Positions 34,073 to 56,088 of a stretch of DNA of 64,000 nucleotides are shown here, one piece after another. How positions within the stretch are numbered: the first letter of the stretch is position 1; every line of letters starts with the position of its first letter. A model generated the notes under the pieces. The model did no database searches. It saw only the letters and a list, made by a program, of their open reading frames with translations, and was not told the origin of the DNA. The stretch is from Antedon mediterranea (taxonomy: Eukaryota > Echinodermata > Crinoidea > Comatulida > Antedonidae), in the NCBI RefSeq assembly GCF_964355755.1, contig NC_092680.1, positions 1,959,001 through 2,023,000 of the forward strand, given 5' to 3'. Both the position numbers and the translations under genes were made by a program.

Positions 34073-36972
34073 GTAGGTATGTTTAACGTACAGGCATAAA
34101 TATGAAATGTCTAAATTAATTACATATTTACTACCTAGCCTATGCCTATATAGGCTAGGCCTAGGCCCTATTATGACCTACGTAGTTGATCGAGCTCAGG
34201 GTGAGGCGGAACGCACGCAACAAGCGAAGCGCGTAGACTTCAACGCTTCTGCTGACTTCCGTGCAACTCATTTTTTTGTAAGGTTTGTAGAGCTTTATCG
34301 GAATTAAAATCTATTTAATGTAATTATTTTATTTTGGTCCGTGAGCAGACTGCTTAATTAATTAATGCCAATGACAATAAAAACACTGCTTTTTTTATTT
34401 AGGCCTAATTAGGTAGGGCCTACTAGCCTACTAGGTCTAGATTGCAATAAAATTAAAAAGTTGATTGGCGTAAAACATTGTTATACACAACAGCTTATAA
34501 TGTATACATTTGAACGCCAAAAGTGAAAATGGAGGCCCCTTCCAATAATTAATAGACTACGGACGAGTCTCTTTCAAAAAAAGTAACCAAGTAATTAGTA
34601 ATAGTAATGCCTAAGTATTATTTAAACATGATGTATCATATATACTATAGAATAGAAGGTGGGGTGGGATATTTCAAAATTGTCCGTCACAAATTCTGCT
34701 TTTTCTTCCTCCAGAATGTTATGAATGCACTGGGTACTATATGACTGAGATGATCTGTCAAGAGACGTTTCCATTTGGCGTTCCAGAAGAGATCAACACT
34801 ACGTCTTGCCCAGTCGAATCTTACTGCTATGTAAGACGATGATAGAGGTTGGAGAGGGTGTGAAAAAGACTCGACTCCGACTGATCATAAAGCTTGGTTC
34901 CCACTGACGACGCAACGTAAGAAAATGCCCTTACAATAATTGTGTTTTCCCCCGCCTGCATGAAATCAAACGATGTTTGCAGCACTGTTGCGTCGTCGGT
35001 TCCCACTTGTGATTACACAATACATCATGTTGCGTCAATACGTCGCTGCGTTGCGTTCTAGTGGGAACCACGCTTTAGTAAAAAGAAATAAATGAAATGA
35101 AATTCATGCGGCCTATGACGGTAATTCAACACAACAACATTATAAAATACAAGCAGCGCGAACGACACACAATTACTAATTTTAATATTTGTAGGCCTAC
35201 AATTCATAAAAGAACTAGAGGGTACTCCGAGAGTACAAACCTCCGCCTACTGTAAAATTCCCCTACATAAAATAATGTCCCCGGAAAATCTATATAGGTC
35301 AAGGTCACAACTAACAAAAAACTGTTTTACTGCCTAGTTTTATCCGATTCTCACCAAATCAGGGAAGAGTTACTCGTATTTTTTTACATTTTTGTTTTAT
35401 TAGTTCTAAGTGTAAATAGGCTAACTGCACACTACAAAGTTGTGGATGAGAGTTTGGTGTAATGGTTATGTATCCAACCTCTCTCAGTTGAGATCGCTGG
35501 TTCAAGTCCCGCTGAGGTTTTTTTTAAAATTATTATTATTATTATTTTTTTTTTTTTGTGGACCTTGATCTTTGACCCTGATCCTTCATACCACAATTAT
35601 ATGATGAGTCATTGATCATTGTGGCTAAGTTTGGTCAGGGAAGATTAACTCTTCCCTGGTTTGATGAGAATCGGATAAAACTGGGCAGTGAAATAGTTTT
35701 TTGTTAGTTGTGACCTTGACCTATGACCTTTACCTCTCGAATTCGAACTCGCCCGAGCTTTTGGGGCATAGATCAATGTGGCCAAATTTGGTGAGAATCG
35801 GATAACAGACACTACACCACACGCGTACACACACACACCCATACAGCAGGGGTGAAAATATAACCTCCTTGCTGGAGGTAATAATTATCACCTACGGTAA
35901 TTAGTGTTCATGCATACTCCCGGTGCTAAACATAAAATTTACGAGATCGAAAAACAGGTGGCGTAAGCATAAAAAAAAATGTGCTCTCTCTGCCTCAGCA
36001 CTAAGGCCCTGCCACAGCCTTTTGGGGTCGTTTCCAGCACATCACCAGATGCATTGATGTTGTCGCCTCATGATGTGTGGTGGAAAGGGGGACGTATGAT
36101 CTGTGAACCCCAAACACAGTGGCTCGCATAGCCTTAACTCTATTCCACCGACCAGCCACCGAACCCACGACATACGTGTTGTCAACACGACGCTCAGCCG
36201 ACTGAGCTAACTGGCGATTTTGGTTTTAACAAGGTTAATAGGATATTTATGACGTAATGATGAATTACGTAATACACGTATACGGTAAATAGACTATTAT
36301 CAGCTGTTTAGTCATGTACTACTTTGTGGCCGAACGGGTAATGCTCAGGTTTGGATGCTCTCAGCTCTACTAGATTGGGTTTGAACCTCTACGGATATTT
36401 TTTTTTTTTTTGGAATTGAAACCGATCTTGTGTTAAGATTGGTTAATATTGGTTTCGTTCCTTCAAGATGACGTCATGAATATGTATATTTTATGACGTA
36501 GCGACAAATTACGTAATAGGAAGTGCGTGAGACAAGACAATAATTTTTCGGCTGTTGAGACATGTAATTTGTGGCGTAAACGGGTATGCTCCGTTTTGAG
36601 TATGGCCTACTCTCCGCTATAGACTGGGTTCGAACCTCCACGGATGTATTTTTTTGGTCCTTTGGAATTATGACGCAATCGACAGGAGAATTTTAGTTAT
36701 TTTACAAAACGTTATTTGAAATATAACATCGATTTTTTTTTCATATTTTATTTCATTCATATTTTCTCTAGAAAAGTGTGAACTATATATACGACAGAAA
36801 GACGCACGTATCGCGTGGTTGTGCCGACACATGTGAAGTGGACTGTTACTTGTCGTTAGCTGAAGGGTATTGTCGGTATTGCTGTCAGGAGAATAAATGC
36901 AACAGCGCCACCAATATGCAGTTGACGCGTCAACTTTTAATTGTTGTATTATACTTGTTTTTCTTGATATGA
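33994..36972 (+). CDS. Ly6/uPAR-domain protein, probably GPI-anchored
   Basis: Three exons (33994-34072, 34715-34830, 36772-36972) join in phases 1 and 0 into 131 residues. Residues 1 to about 25 form a signal peptide (MIRLRICCSVLLVAIIT). From about residue 28 a three-finger Ly6/uPAR domain opens with CYECTGYY and closes with CCQENKCNSAT, the family's CCxxxxCN signature. Twelve cysteines are present in the mature domain, two more than the usual ten. A hydrophobic tail with no following charges (LLIVVLYLFFLI) fits a GPI-attachment signal. Such proteins act at the cell surface as receptors, channel modulators or complement regulators; which applies here cannot be told. AATAAA at 37191-37196 is a plausible poly(A) signal. 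Confidence 0.86.
34715..34830 (+). CDS. Ly6 gene exon 2: first half of three-finger domain
   Basis: Acceptor after a T/C tract, opening ECYECTGYYMTEMIC and ending SYCY before GTAAGA. Reading through the donor hits a stop after four codons, supporting the splice. Confidence 0.87.
34888..35077. mobile_element. TTCCCACTAG-type MITE
   Basis: AAGCTTGGTTCCCACTGACG to GTTCTAGTGGGAACCACGCT; intron 2 of the Ly6 gene. Confidence 0.7.
35219..35882. mobile_element. Composite foldback element with tRNA-like core
   Basis: Arms at 35296-35372 and 35645-35722 are inverted copies (AAGGTCACAACTAACAAAAA and its complement). Between them, 35447-35516 has GTTTGGTGTAATGGTTATG and GGTTCAAGTCC. Outer ends read AACCTCCGCC and CCTCCTTGCTGGAGGT, terminal forms common in invertebrate SINE-like repeats. 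Confidence 0.65.
35979..36216 (-). mobile_element. tRNA-Val-like SINE, minus copy
   Basis: Minus strand: AGTTAGCTCAGTCGGCTGAG (A box), a TTGACAA/TTAACAA-type loop, and GTGGGTTCGGTGGC region; body ends GAGCACATTT. Reverse complement of 51350-51590. Confidence 0.75.
36237..36400 (+). repeat. Pol III-like dispersed repeat, family S3
   Basis: ATTACGTAATACACGTATA, CAGCTGTTTAGTCATGTACT and a B-box-like GGGTTTGAACCTC followed by a T run. Adjacent to the tRNA-Val-like SINE. Confidence 0.65.
36470..36655 (+). repeat. Family S3 repeat, second tandem copy
   Basis: Diverged copy with GGCTGTTGAGACATGTAATT and GGGTTCGAACCTCCACGG. Confidence 0.6.
36665..36745 (+). repeat. Dispersed repeat shared with 52.4 kb
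   Basis: GTTATTTTACAAAACGTTAT and AACATCGATTTTTTT also occur at 52385-52475. It ends about 27 bases before Ly6 exon 3. Confidence 0.65.
36772..36972 (+). CDS. Ly6 gene exon 3: second half and GPI tail
   Basis: Acceptor TCTCTAG. Encodes GCADTCEVDC, YCRYCC, the terminal KCNS motif and the hydrophobic C-terminus, then TGA. A dispersed repeat (36665-36745) lies just upstream of the acceptor. Confidence 0.87.
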   Translation, partial: KSVNYIYDRKTHVSRGCADTCEVDCYLSLAEGYCRYCCQENKCNSATNMQLTRQLLIVVLYLFFLI

Positions 36973-37190
36973 TATACGTTACTTGTTTGAGTTTTAACCT
37001 CAACACTACGTTTAGTCTTCAATTATCCTATACTATAAAGTATTATAATATACATTTTTTGTAGTAGATCTGAAAGTAAATCACTTTATTATTCGATACT
37101 TTTTTATTACATTGTTTATATTAAACTATCATCATAATTTCACAATATTTATTGCGACGTATTTACATGTAGGTAGTACTGTAATCGTAA

Positions 37191-37196
37191 AATAAA
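37191..37196 (+). terminator. Candidate poly(A) signal of the Ly6 gene
   Basis: AATAAA about 220 bases past the stop codon. The region is AT-rich, so this could be chance. Confidence 0.35.
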
Positions 37197-37216
37197 TACA
37201 TTCAATGCTATATAAT

Positions 37217-37266
37217 ACGCTGTATATTGTACTCTGTATATTGTACTCTGTGTATTGTACTCTGTT
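37217..37266 (+). repeat. Short tandem repeat
   Basis: TGTATATTGTACTC repeated three times past the Ly6 gene. Confidence 0.75.
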
Positions 37267-37770
37267 TGTTGATATTTCCAAATATTATAAAAAGCAACAT
37301 TAGAAGCAAGTTAGCACCGTAGGACTGGCATTTATCAATTTGACTTTTGAAAAATAATTGCGCCGCCTGAAAAACGGATGCTTTAAAGCCAGACTATTTA
37401 TCTCGAATATCGAAAATTAGATATAAATAATTAATTCCTAGGCCTGTCGGGATTCAAAATGATTTTTTGTAATAAAAAATATTTAACCGAATATTACCGG
37501 CCAGAGCATGGAGATCTCCTATCTATGGGCAGAGGTTGATTGTATTGTATTATGTCATGCTGCCTATTCTGCATCCTATGAATTTGAAATTTATTACAGA
37601 ATTTTCAACCATGGGAAATTGGTGGTTGACCTTATTTATTTTTATGTAATTCTTCACTACAAATATAATTTAATGCCAATGAATAAAAAGAATGGTAGAT
37701 TATGGAAGTAATTTGAATTGAGAAAATATTCACAACCTCCTGGCAACACCATTCCTACCATACCATCAAA

Positions 37771-49021
<11,251 letters not shown>

Positions 49022-49330
49022 AACAAGTATTAATGCATCATGGGATATTACTGCTGAAGATTTAACTGATGACCTCAGCAGTGATGTCATTTGTGACATA
49101 GTTTTATAGTGACCATATCAAATTGATCATATTGTTATGAAAACACTTGTATGAAAAGCATCAACTACATGGGTTCACCTGGTAACCTGGTAACCGTTTC
49201 AATCAAATTTAAAGTTTTTAACATATTTACTTCTATTTATACTTTTATACCATTTCTTTGATGATGTCATAGTTTGTCAGTCAATGATTACATCATCATT
49301 GTGATATCCGACACAAATGAAGACATCTTT

Positions 49331-49336
49331 AATAAA
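49331..49336 (+). terminator. Candidate poly(A) signal of IDH3A
   Basis: AATAAA about 310 bases after the stop; other AT-rich candidates follow. Confidence 0.35.
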
Positions 49337-49483
49337 ATGCTTAAATAAATATATGGATAAAGTTACGTTGTATGGAAATACCATAGTTAGATTATTATTA
49401 TTATGCAATATTTGTACACTCTTAAAAAACGCACAAATTATTACCTTTGTAAATTGACATTTGGTTTTTGCAGCTGCCAAATG

Positions 49484-49645
49484 TAAAGCTCTTTTTACAC
49501 TATCAAACTAGGTTGACAAAAAAAAGTGTAATTTTCCCAAATATGGTAGTGATATTGTCAAATATGGTAGTGATATGACATCCATATATGGGCAAATCAC
49601 ATGTTTTTTTGTCACATAAAGTTTGATAGTGTAGACAAGGCTTAA
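49484..49645 (+). mobile_element. Tourist-like MITE, locus 24
   Basis: Both ends; flanks TAA/TAA; two internal units. Confidence 0.9.
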
Positions 49646-50365
49646 TAAATAAATGATATACCTATTGTAATTGAATTTGATTGATGTTAAAATGTAGCGT
49701 TTGTTTTGTGTGTTACATTGCTGTTGGATTTGAAGAGTTTAAAAGTTGAAATATTGTTTTTTGTTATATAAGGAACTATACATTATTTAATGTTGAAATT
49801 ATAATTGCTTACATATTGATAGATTTAAGGTATACATTATTATCTTGCATCAAAGAAGATTAAAATTTAAAAATAAATACATACTTATAAATAAGTTACT
49901 TATTTACTTAAGTTCCTTTTAGATGATTGTACAAAATATATAATAATATTGTCAATATTATATTAATAATCTTTGTAATCTTGTGTGCACAATACTAAAT
50001 ATTATGAAGTTGTTTTTGGGTGCCACACAAACCCATCTCCATATAGGCTAAAATCTCGATATCATTGCAAAAATACAAATTATATACAATTCATTCAAAT
50101 GTTATATATCCTACCGTATTGAAATCAACTATTTTAATATAGTAATTTATAATTTATAATTTCGTAATTTATAATTTATTGCTGTAATAAATAATACTTA
50201 CTTTTTAGGTAGCAAAATACATCAGCAAATAAAGGAAATGAAACTCCATAATCACAACTAAAAATGTAAACACTTAAAATAATATTGCTCATAATGTTTG
50301 CTATGTGTCATTAGATAAAGTGAATAGTTATGTTATAAATAATGTAGTTTGACTTTCCATTTATG
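49646..50365. other. Intergenic, nothing recognised
   Basis: Very AT-rich, no exon, RNA gene or repeat that I can name. Confidence 0.5.
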
Positions 50366-50440
50366 GTTCCCACTAGGACACAACGCAATGACGTACGCGC
50401 AACGCAAGTGAGTTGACCAATCACAAGCGACAATTCGCTT
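50366..50440. mobile_element. TTCCCACTAG-type MITE, left arm only
   Basis: GGTTCCCACTAGGACACAAC and CGCAACGCAAGTGAGTTGACC match the 50775 copy; the right arm is missing. Confidence 0.65.
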
Positions 50441-50774
50441 CGTGGCACCCAAGTTGCTAAATAAATGCCAGCCAATATTAAAATTTTAATTTAAATTGAA
50501 AATTGTCAACTTACAATATTTGCATCGTTTACATGTTAGTTATCGCCATGTATGTAAGCAAAATGGAATGTTAGTGTGAACGGAATGTAGTGGAGTATGT
50601 TAATTTACGATGTTCCAATACTTTTGTTTTATATTTTTAATATTTAACTGCAATATGTAATGTACACACATGGTACAGTAGATAGAATGTATTAAAAGTT
50701 GATTTTAATTTAAAAGATTTTTTTTTTCGTTTTTCATTGTATACCACTATATTCTGTGGTTCCTTTGAACAGAC

Positions 50775-50938
50775 TTAAGCTTAGTTCCAACTAGGACACA
50801 ATGCAAGGACGTAAACGCAACGCAGGCGTGTTGACCAATGACAAGCGAGAGTTCGATTAATTCATCACTTGTGGTTGGTCAGATCCCTTACGTTGCGTTA
50901 CGTACTTGCGTTGCGTCTCTAGTGGGAACCAAGCATAA
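50775..50938. mobile_element. TTCCCACTAG-type MITE, full copy
   Basis: Near-palindrome: TTAGTTCCAACTAGGACACAA to GCGTCTCTAGTGGGAACCAA, with CGCAACGCA arms. Confidence 0.75.
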
Positions 50939-51174
50939 GACCAGTCAGCAATGGATTATTCGAACTGTCGCTTGTAAAAATGATGGAGCACATGGGCTTC
51001 TTTTCGAGGTTTTATGGCAGTCTATTTAATGGAAAATAATGCCATGCAACGTTGTTTCTGATTTTAAAAAAGGTCCACTTGTTTAGGCCTGATAATTACA
51101 ACCCTCAGAATATCTCTTCAAAATCAAAAAGAAAAACAATTTTTATTTTCAATTTAAAAAAATAAAAAAATATC

Positions 51175-51345
51175 CGTAGAGGTCCGAACTAGAGCTGAGA
51201 ACACCCAAACCTGAGCATTACCCGTTAGGCCACAAAGTAGTACATGACTGAACAGCTGATAATAGTCTATTTATACGTGTATTATACGTAGTTCATCACT
51301 ACGTCATAAATGTCCTATTAACCTTGCTAAGACCAACAGTACCAG
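51175..51345 (-). repeat. Family S3 repeat, inverted
   Basis: Reverse complement of 36237-36400, including TAGTACATGACTGAACAGC; joined to the tRNA-Val-like SINE at 51350. Confidence 0.65.
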
Positions 51346-51349
51346 TTAG

Positions 51350-51590
51350 CTCAGTCGTCTGAGCGTCGTGTTAACAACACGTATGTCGTGGGTTCGATTC
51401 CCAAACTGGTCGGTGGAATAGAGTTAAGGCTATGCGAGCCACTGTGTTTGGGGTTCACAGATCATACGTCCCCCTTTCCACCACACATCATGAGGCGACA
51501 ACATCAATGCATCTGGTGATGTGCTGGAAACGACCCCAAAAGGCTGTGGCAGGGCCTTAGTGCTGAGGCAGGGAGAGCACATTTAACATC
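51350..51590 (+). mobile_element. tRNA-Val-like SINE, plus copy
   Basis: TTAGCTCAGTCGTCTGAGC (A box), CGTG-TTAACAA-CACG (anticodon arm reading AAC), GGGTTCGATTCCC (B box), then a body with CTGTGGCAGGGCCTTAG. Confidence 0.8.
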
Positions 51591-51934
51591 TTTTTTTTAT
51601 TTAATTTTTTTTTTCAACCTGTATTCGATCACGTCAATTTTATGTTTGCCGCCCTCAATTTAAAAAGAATTTGAATTTATTATCATCGCAGGTGTACGAA
51701 ACGGTTTGGTATGCCGTGCGTCGTTATGCAATGGTTGTGCAAGTGTTGTGGGAAAGACGGTAGTGTTATTCATTCGTGGTCAACACGCCATGGCACTGTT
51801 AAATTTAGATTTTGAAATGTCCGGAGTAACCGATATTTAACATATATACCAAGTTTGAAATATTTTTGAAGTATTTCCAGAAGTATTTTTTCTCGATATT
51901 TTTGTATGTGACTATTTCGCTGTGCTCCACCACT

Positions 51935-52370
51935 GACGCCAAATTGGATCCACTGGAGCACAGTGTATTAACATACGAACATATATTGAAACTTAATTGG
52001 GTCCACTTGAGCACAGTTTATTAACATACGAAAAGATATTGAAACTTAAGTGACTTCAAATTGGGTCCACTTGAGCACAGTGTTTTAACATACGAAAAGA
52101 TATTGAAACTTATTAAGTGACTTTATTTCTATTTTATATTACTGTGCTAGCTCCCCTGGTGCCAAGCCAATTGTGTCCACTTGAGCACAGTGTTTTAACA
52201 TACGAAAAAATATTAAAATTTAGTGACTTTATTTCTATTTTATATCACTGTGCTCCACTGGGGGAAAGTTGGGTCCACTTGAGCACAATGTACGGAAATA
52301 TATTAAAAGTACTGACTTATTTCTATTCTATATCACTGTGCTACCCTGGTGCTAAATTTATTTATTAATT
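51935..52370 (+). repeat. Degenerate tandem array, about five units of 60-110 bp
   Basis: Each unit carries GTCCACTTGAGCACAGTGT, TTAACATACGAAAAGATATT and, in later units, TTTCTATTTTATAT then CACTGTGCT. Confidence 0.8.
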
Positions 52371-52384
52371 TTTTTTTTTTGAAT

Positions 52385-52475
52385 TATGACGAAATCGACA
52401 ACGCCGAAGAAATGAAATCGACAGAGTTTCAGTTATTTTACAAAACGTTATTTGAAATACAACATCGATTTTTTT
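52385..52475 (+). repeat. Dispersed repeat shared with 36.7 kb
   Basis: Second copy of the 36665-36745 repeat. Confidence 0.65.
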
Positions 52476-52544
52476 TAGCTAACCGGTCATCTTGTTTGTA
52501 AATAGGTTAATCAAGCTTCGTTTCCTCAAAATGACCCTCATGAA

Positions 52545-52692
52545 TATGCATAATTATTACGTAATATAAGCGCATGTAAATTATCAGCTGTTCAGTCATG
52601 TACTTTGTGGCGTAACGATCAGTAATCATGCTATGTTTGGAGTAAGCCTATACTCTCAGCTGTAGCTTGGGTTCGAATCTCTACGCATTTTT
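52545..52692 (+). repeat. Family S3 repeat
   Basis: CAGCTGTTCAGTCATGTACTT and GGGTTCGAATCTCTACGC with a T run. Confidence 0.6.
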
Positions 52693-53433
52693 AATTTTTT
52701 TTAATGGAAAATATAATAAATATATGTTTTTCTTTTCTTTTCAGAAATATTTCATATTTTTCTAAATAATTCGATTAAATCGAATAACTTCCGATTTCAT
52801 TAACAGTGCACTATTCTAAAAATACATATAAACGGCCGTGCAAATAAATTCATTTTAGCATTAGGGCCTAATATTTATTACCTGTGTTTTGTTATAATTT
52901 CAGTGCGTAACTCATTTTAAAACGAAAGCATTTTTGTCATTGTCCATAAATTTCCGATAAAAACTATCATGGTATAGCAATTATAAACAAATGAGAGAAA
53001 TTCAGAATGGAAAGTGATTTAATAATATAATGATCTGAATATTAGAATTTATTGTAAAATAGGGCTGATAGGCCTATATATAGACCAAATTTATTGTATT
53101 AAACTTTTCCATTACAGTGAATATAAATATTGGTCTTCTTGGTATTTTGACACCCAAATTGTTTACTTACACCAGGGAGTTACAACTCCCTGCTTACACC
53201 TACTGGTTGTCAAAATATAGTAAATATTGTTAAGATGGCAGATTTTGAAAAATAGCCCAATCGGGTTGAAGCAGATTGGGGAAACCGAGGACTTTTAGTA
53301 TATTGTTCCAAACAACCTCAGGGACCTATCCTTCAGCTTTAGCATATTATTTATTTCTACTTTTAGCCCTTTTTTTACTAATACTCCTGGATTAATAACC
53401 TTTAATACAGTGCCGTATACAGTTTTTTTTTAT

Positions 53434-54245
53434 TATTATTCACTTTTATTTCAAATATCAAAAAATTGACCAAAATTACAACTCGTGGCTAAGAGCCAAA
53501 TTGCGTGTAAAATACATGTCATATCAAAAATATAAATATATATAAAAAATATGAAAAAAAAAAAAAAAAAAAACAAAGAAGGGGAGAGCAGTCGCAAACT
53601 AGCAGGGGAGAAAATTAAGAATTCAGTAATTTGATGAAGTAGGGTATAGGGCTATTGGTAAATCTGGATGTTTTAGACGCTAGCTGGGTAATTTTGTTTT
53701 TATTTCTTAAATTCCTACCATGACAGCTATGTCTGGTCGGTGGGATTAAATCAGCTGTTTGTTTAATTTTGGGGAGATACTCAGCGAACTTGCGACAATG
53801 CTCCACCCTTCTTTGAGCCAAAATTTAAGAAATTCAAGGGCACCAGAGTAAGAAAAGTAATCATTGCCTAACATTATACGGCAAGCCCTCTTTTGAACAT
53901 TTTCAATACAATCGCTTAATCTACTAGACAGGCCAGAATGCCAAACAACATCAGCATACTCAACAACTGGTCTAATGTAACCACAAAAGGTCAATTTAAG
54001 CTCTTCAATGTTAAAACCAAATCGTTTTAGTGATCGTAAAAAGAAAAGTTTCCTGGAAGCTTTAGTGATGATGGAATCAATATGACAGTCCCATTTAAGG
54101 TTGTCTTGAAAAAAAACTCCCAGGATCTTGGCTTTATTAACATATTGGAGCTTATCAGTTCCCAAGTGTATGTCAACGTGTGAAGGTTGGGTAGAACTGA
54201 AACACACCTTAAGGGCTTGACATTTTTTTTTTTACAGTGTTTCAT
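53434..54245 (-). mobile_element. 5'-truncated, broken non-LTR retrotransposon (LINE)
   Basis: Minus-strand frame from about 54207 to 53746 encodes a reverse-transcriptase C-terminal region: AKILGVFFQDNLKWDCHID, then ASRKLFFLRSLKRFG, YIRPVVEYADVVWH and ENVQKRACRIML. The reading then shifts frame to 53821-53615 (PPTRHSCHGRNLRNKNKITQ), so the copy is dead. The 3' tail to about 53434 ends in a TAATAA-rich run and recurs at 31930-32048. Confidence 0.85.
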
Positions 54246-54249
54246 TCTG

Positions 54250-56017
54250 TTGGCCTATGATTGATCAAAACAAACTGCGGTAACTTGGATTGTCGCATAT
54301 GTAAAGCAGGACCAGGAAAGTGTGTGGGATGGGGCATTACCGGTGTCAGCTTTGGAGTGGTTAAAGAGCGAATTACGACTATCGTAAACGTCGTTACACA
54401 AACAAACACGCACGTACGCTTCACAAAATAATCAATGTAGGCTACATGTCTGTTAAACTGATATTTTATAGTGTTCATTCATACGATACAACTTGACATG
54501 GTCAAATGTGGAATCCGGGTCCCGTACGTGTCCGATATGCACGTCCTCCACTCTATGAACTGATTACGAATATTAGTATACTAGTAATAAAATATTAAAA
54601 AGAAAATGATTAATTAAATAAAAATGTCGACAACTGAAGAAATAAAGACTCTTATTTGGAGTCTTCGTATGTCATACATCCCCTTCCCATTGCCTCATCC
54701 CACTCACACTCCAGATCCAAAAGTTGGGGTGAAACGGCAGATAATACGTATAGAGTATATATTTATATATTACATGGAGTTATATGGTAGGACTTAACCT
54801 GAAAGTTTGTTTCTTCAGATTGGTAGCGAAACAAGTTAAGGAAGAAGAAAAATCGGTTACTTTGCAGAATTAATGTTTTTATGAGTGCCTTCTCAAGTAT
54901 TGTAATAGGTTTATACTGCAGCAATACATATATAATGCGCACTTAAGTTTTAATTGTTTTTAAAGCTAGTGTTATGGACTATTTAAGATTAACTTATTGT
55001 TGCGTCAATTAGTGTGCTGAGAAAAAAAAAACGATTCTGGATAGGCCACTGTATCTCTGTGTCCCAGTATCATTGGATACAGCATCACATTTCGAATGTA
55101 TTGTTGTATCACCAATAGAACATAACATAACTTGACTCAGGCATCACATATAATAGATATAAGATGCTATGTGTGTTTTTAGGTCAATGGACTGAAAATC
55201 GAAATAAACTTTCTTTTTGCGTCAACAGATGGCATATTAATTATCAACAAAAACGAGGATGTTATATAAATTAATGATATATCATAATAATATATGTATC
55301 AATTGTGATTTTATCCTGTATCCGATTGTTATGACCTTTGCCCTTCTGTCCTGTCTCTCCTGTTAATCAAATGATATTACATGCTTCCTTTCGGAGGAAA
55401 AATTAATTGATATAATGACGTCAATATTGACGTAATAGATGCGTAGGCCTACTTGTGATACATAGTGACATTACGAAGAGTGCGCGCGTAGGACATGTAA
55501 GCCCATTTGTTATATAATATCTCCAAACTTGTTTTCGTTTTTGTATTGTTTTGTTTGCGTGGATTTTGTTTGTCCTTTCCCTGAATAAAAAGCTAAAAGA
55601 ATTTATTTATTTTACGAGGGTGGTCCATCCAGCCCAAACTGATCATTATTGACCCTCACGATTTCATTTAAACACACGTTAAGGTCTATATGGCCTAATT
55701 CATATTATTTTAAAATCTTAATAACATTTCGAATTCGAATACATTATGGTGCTACATGTATTTATATAGCACAGGAAATATAGTTCTGCTCGATATCATA
55801 AGTATCTACCACGCGCAATGATATTAGAAAGTTTACAAAGTAATCAGTCTGTTTACTTTACCTTTGTGGTTACCGACTGAGAACGATATATCAACCTTCA
55901 CTTCTATCAGCTGATTGCAGTAGTAGAGCGTGTACTGTAGTCGCTTGTCAGCTGGTTGTGTATACGGAATCAGCAGGGTTTAAATTGTATGTGTTTAGTT
56001 TCTCAAATTGTGTAGAA
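54250..56017. other. Intergenic, upstream of the A2M-family gene
   Basis: No exon recognised. The last 200 bases before the ATG presumably hold the promoter or 5' UTR. Confidence 0.5.
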
Positions 56018-56088
56018 ATGCTACTAAAAGCGGCAGTTTCGGTTGCCGTTTTACTTTGTTTAGCTGGGCCTACTGCTAAAGCAGACAG
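56018..56088 (+). CDS. A2M-family exon 1: signal peptide
   Basis: ATG at 56018; hydrophobic leader ending TAKAD; donor GTAAGT, phase 2. Followed by a 3.4-kb intron. Confidence 0.88.

Noticed and set aside
51350-51425. Functional tRNA-Val gene
   Set aside because: Head is tRNA-like, but the acceptor stem does not close and the sequence runs on into a body also found at 36 kb; called a SINE.
54242-54478. Minus-strand frame next to the LINE
   Set aside because: No RT or other recognisable motif; chance frame.
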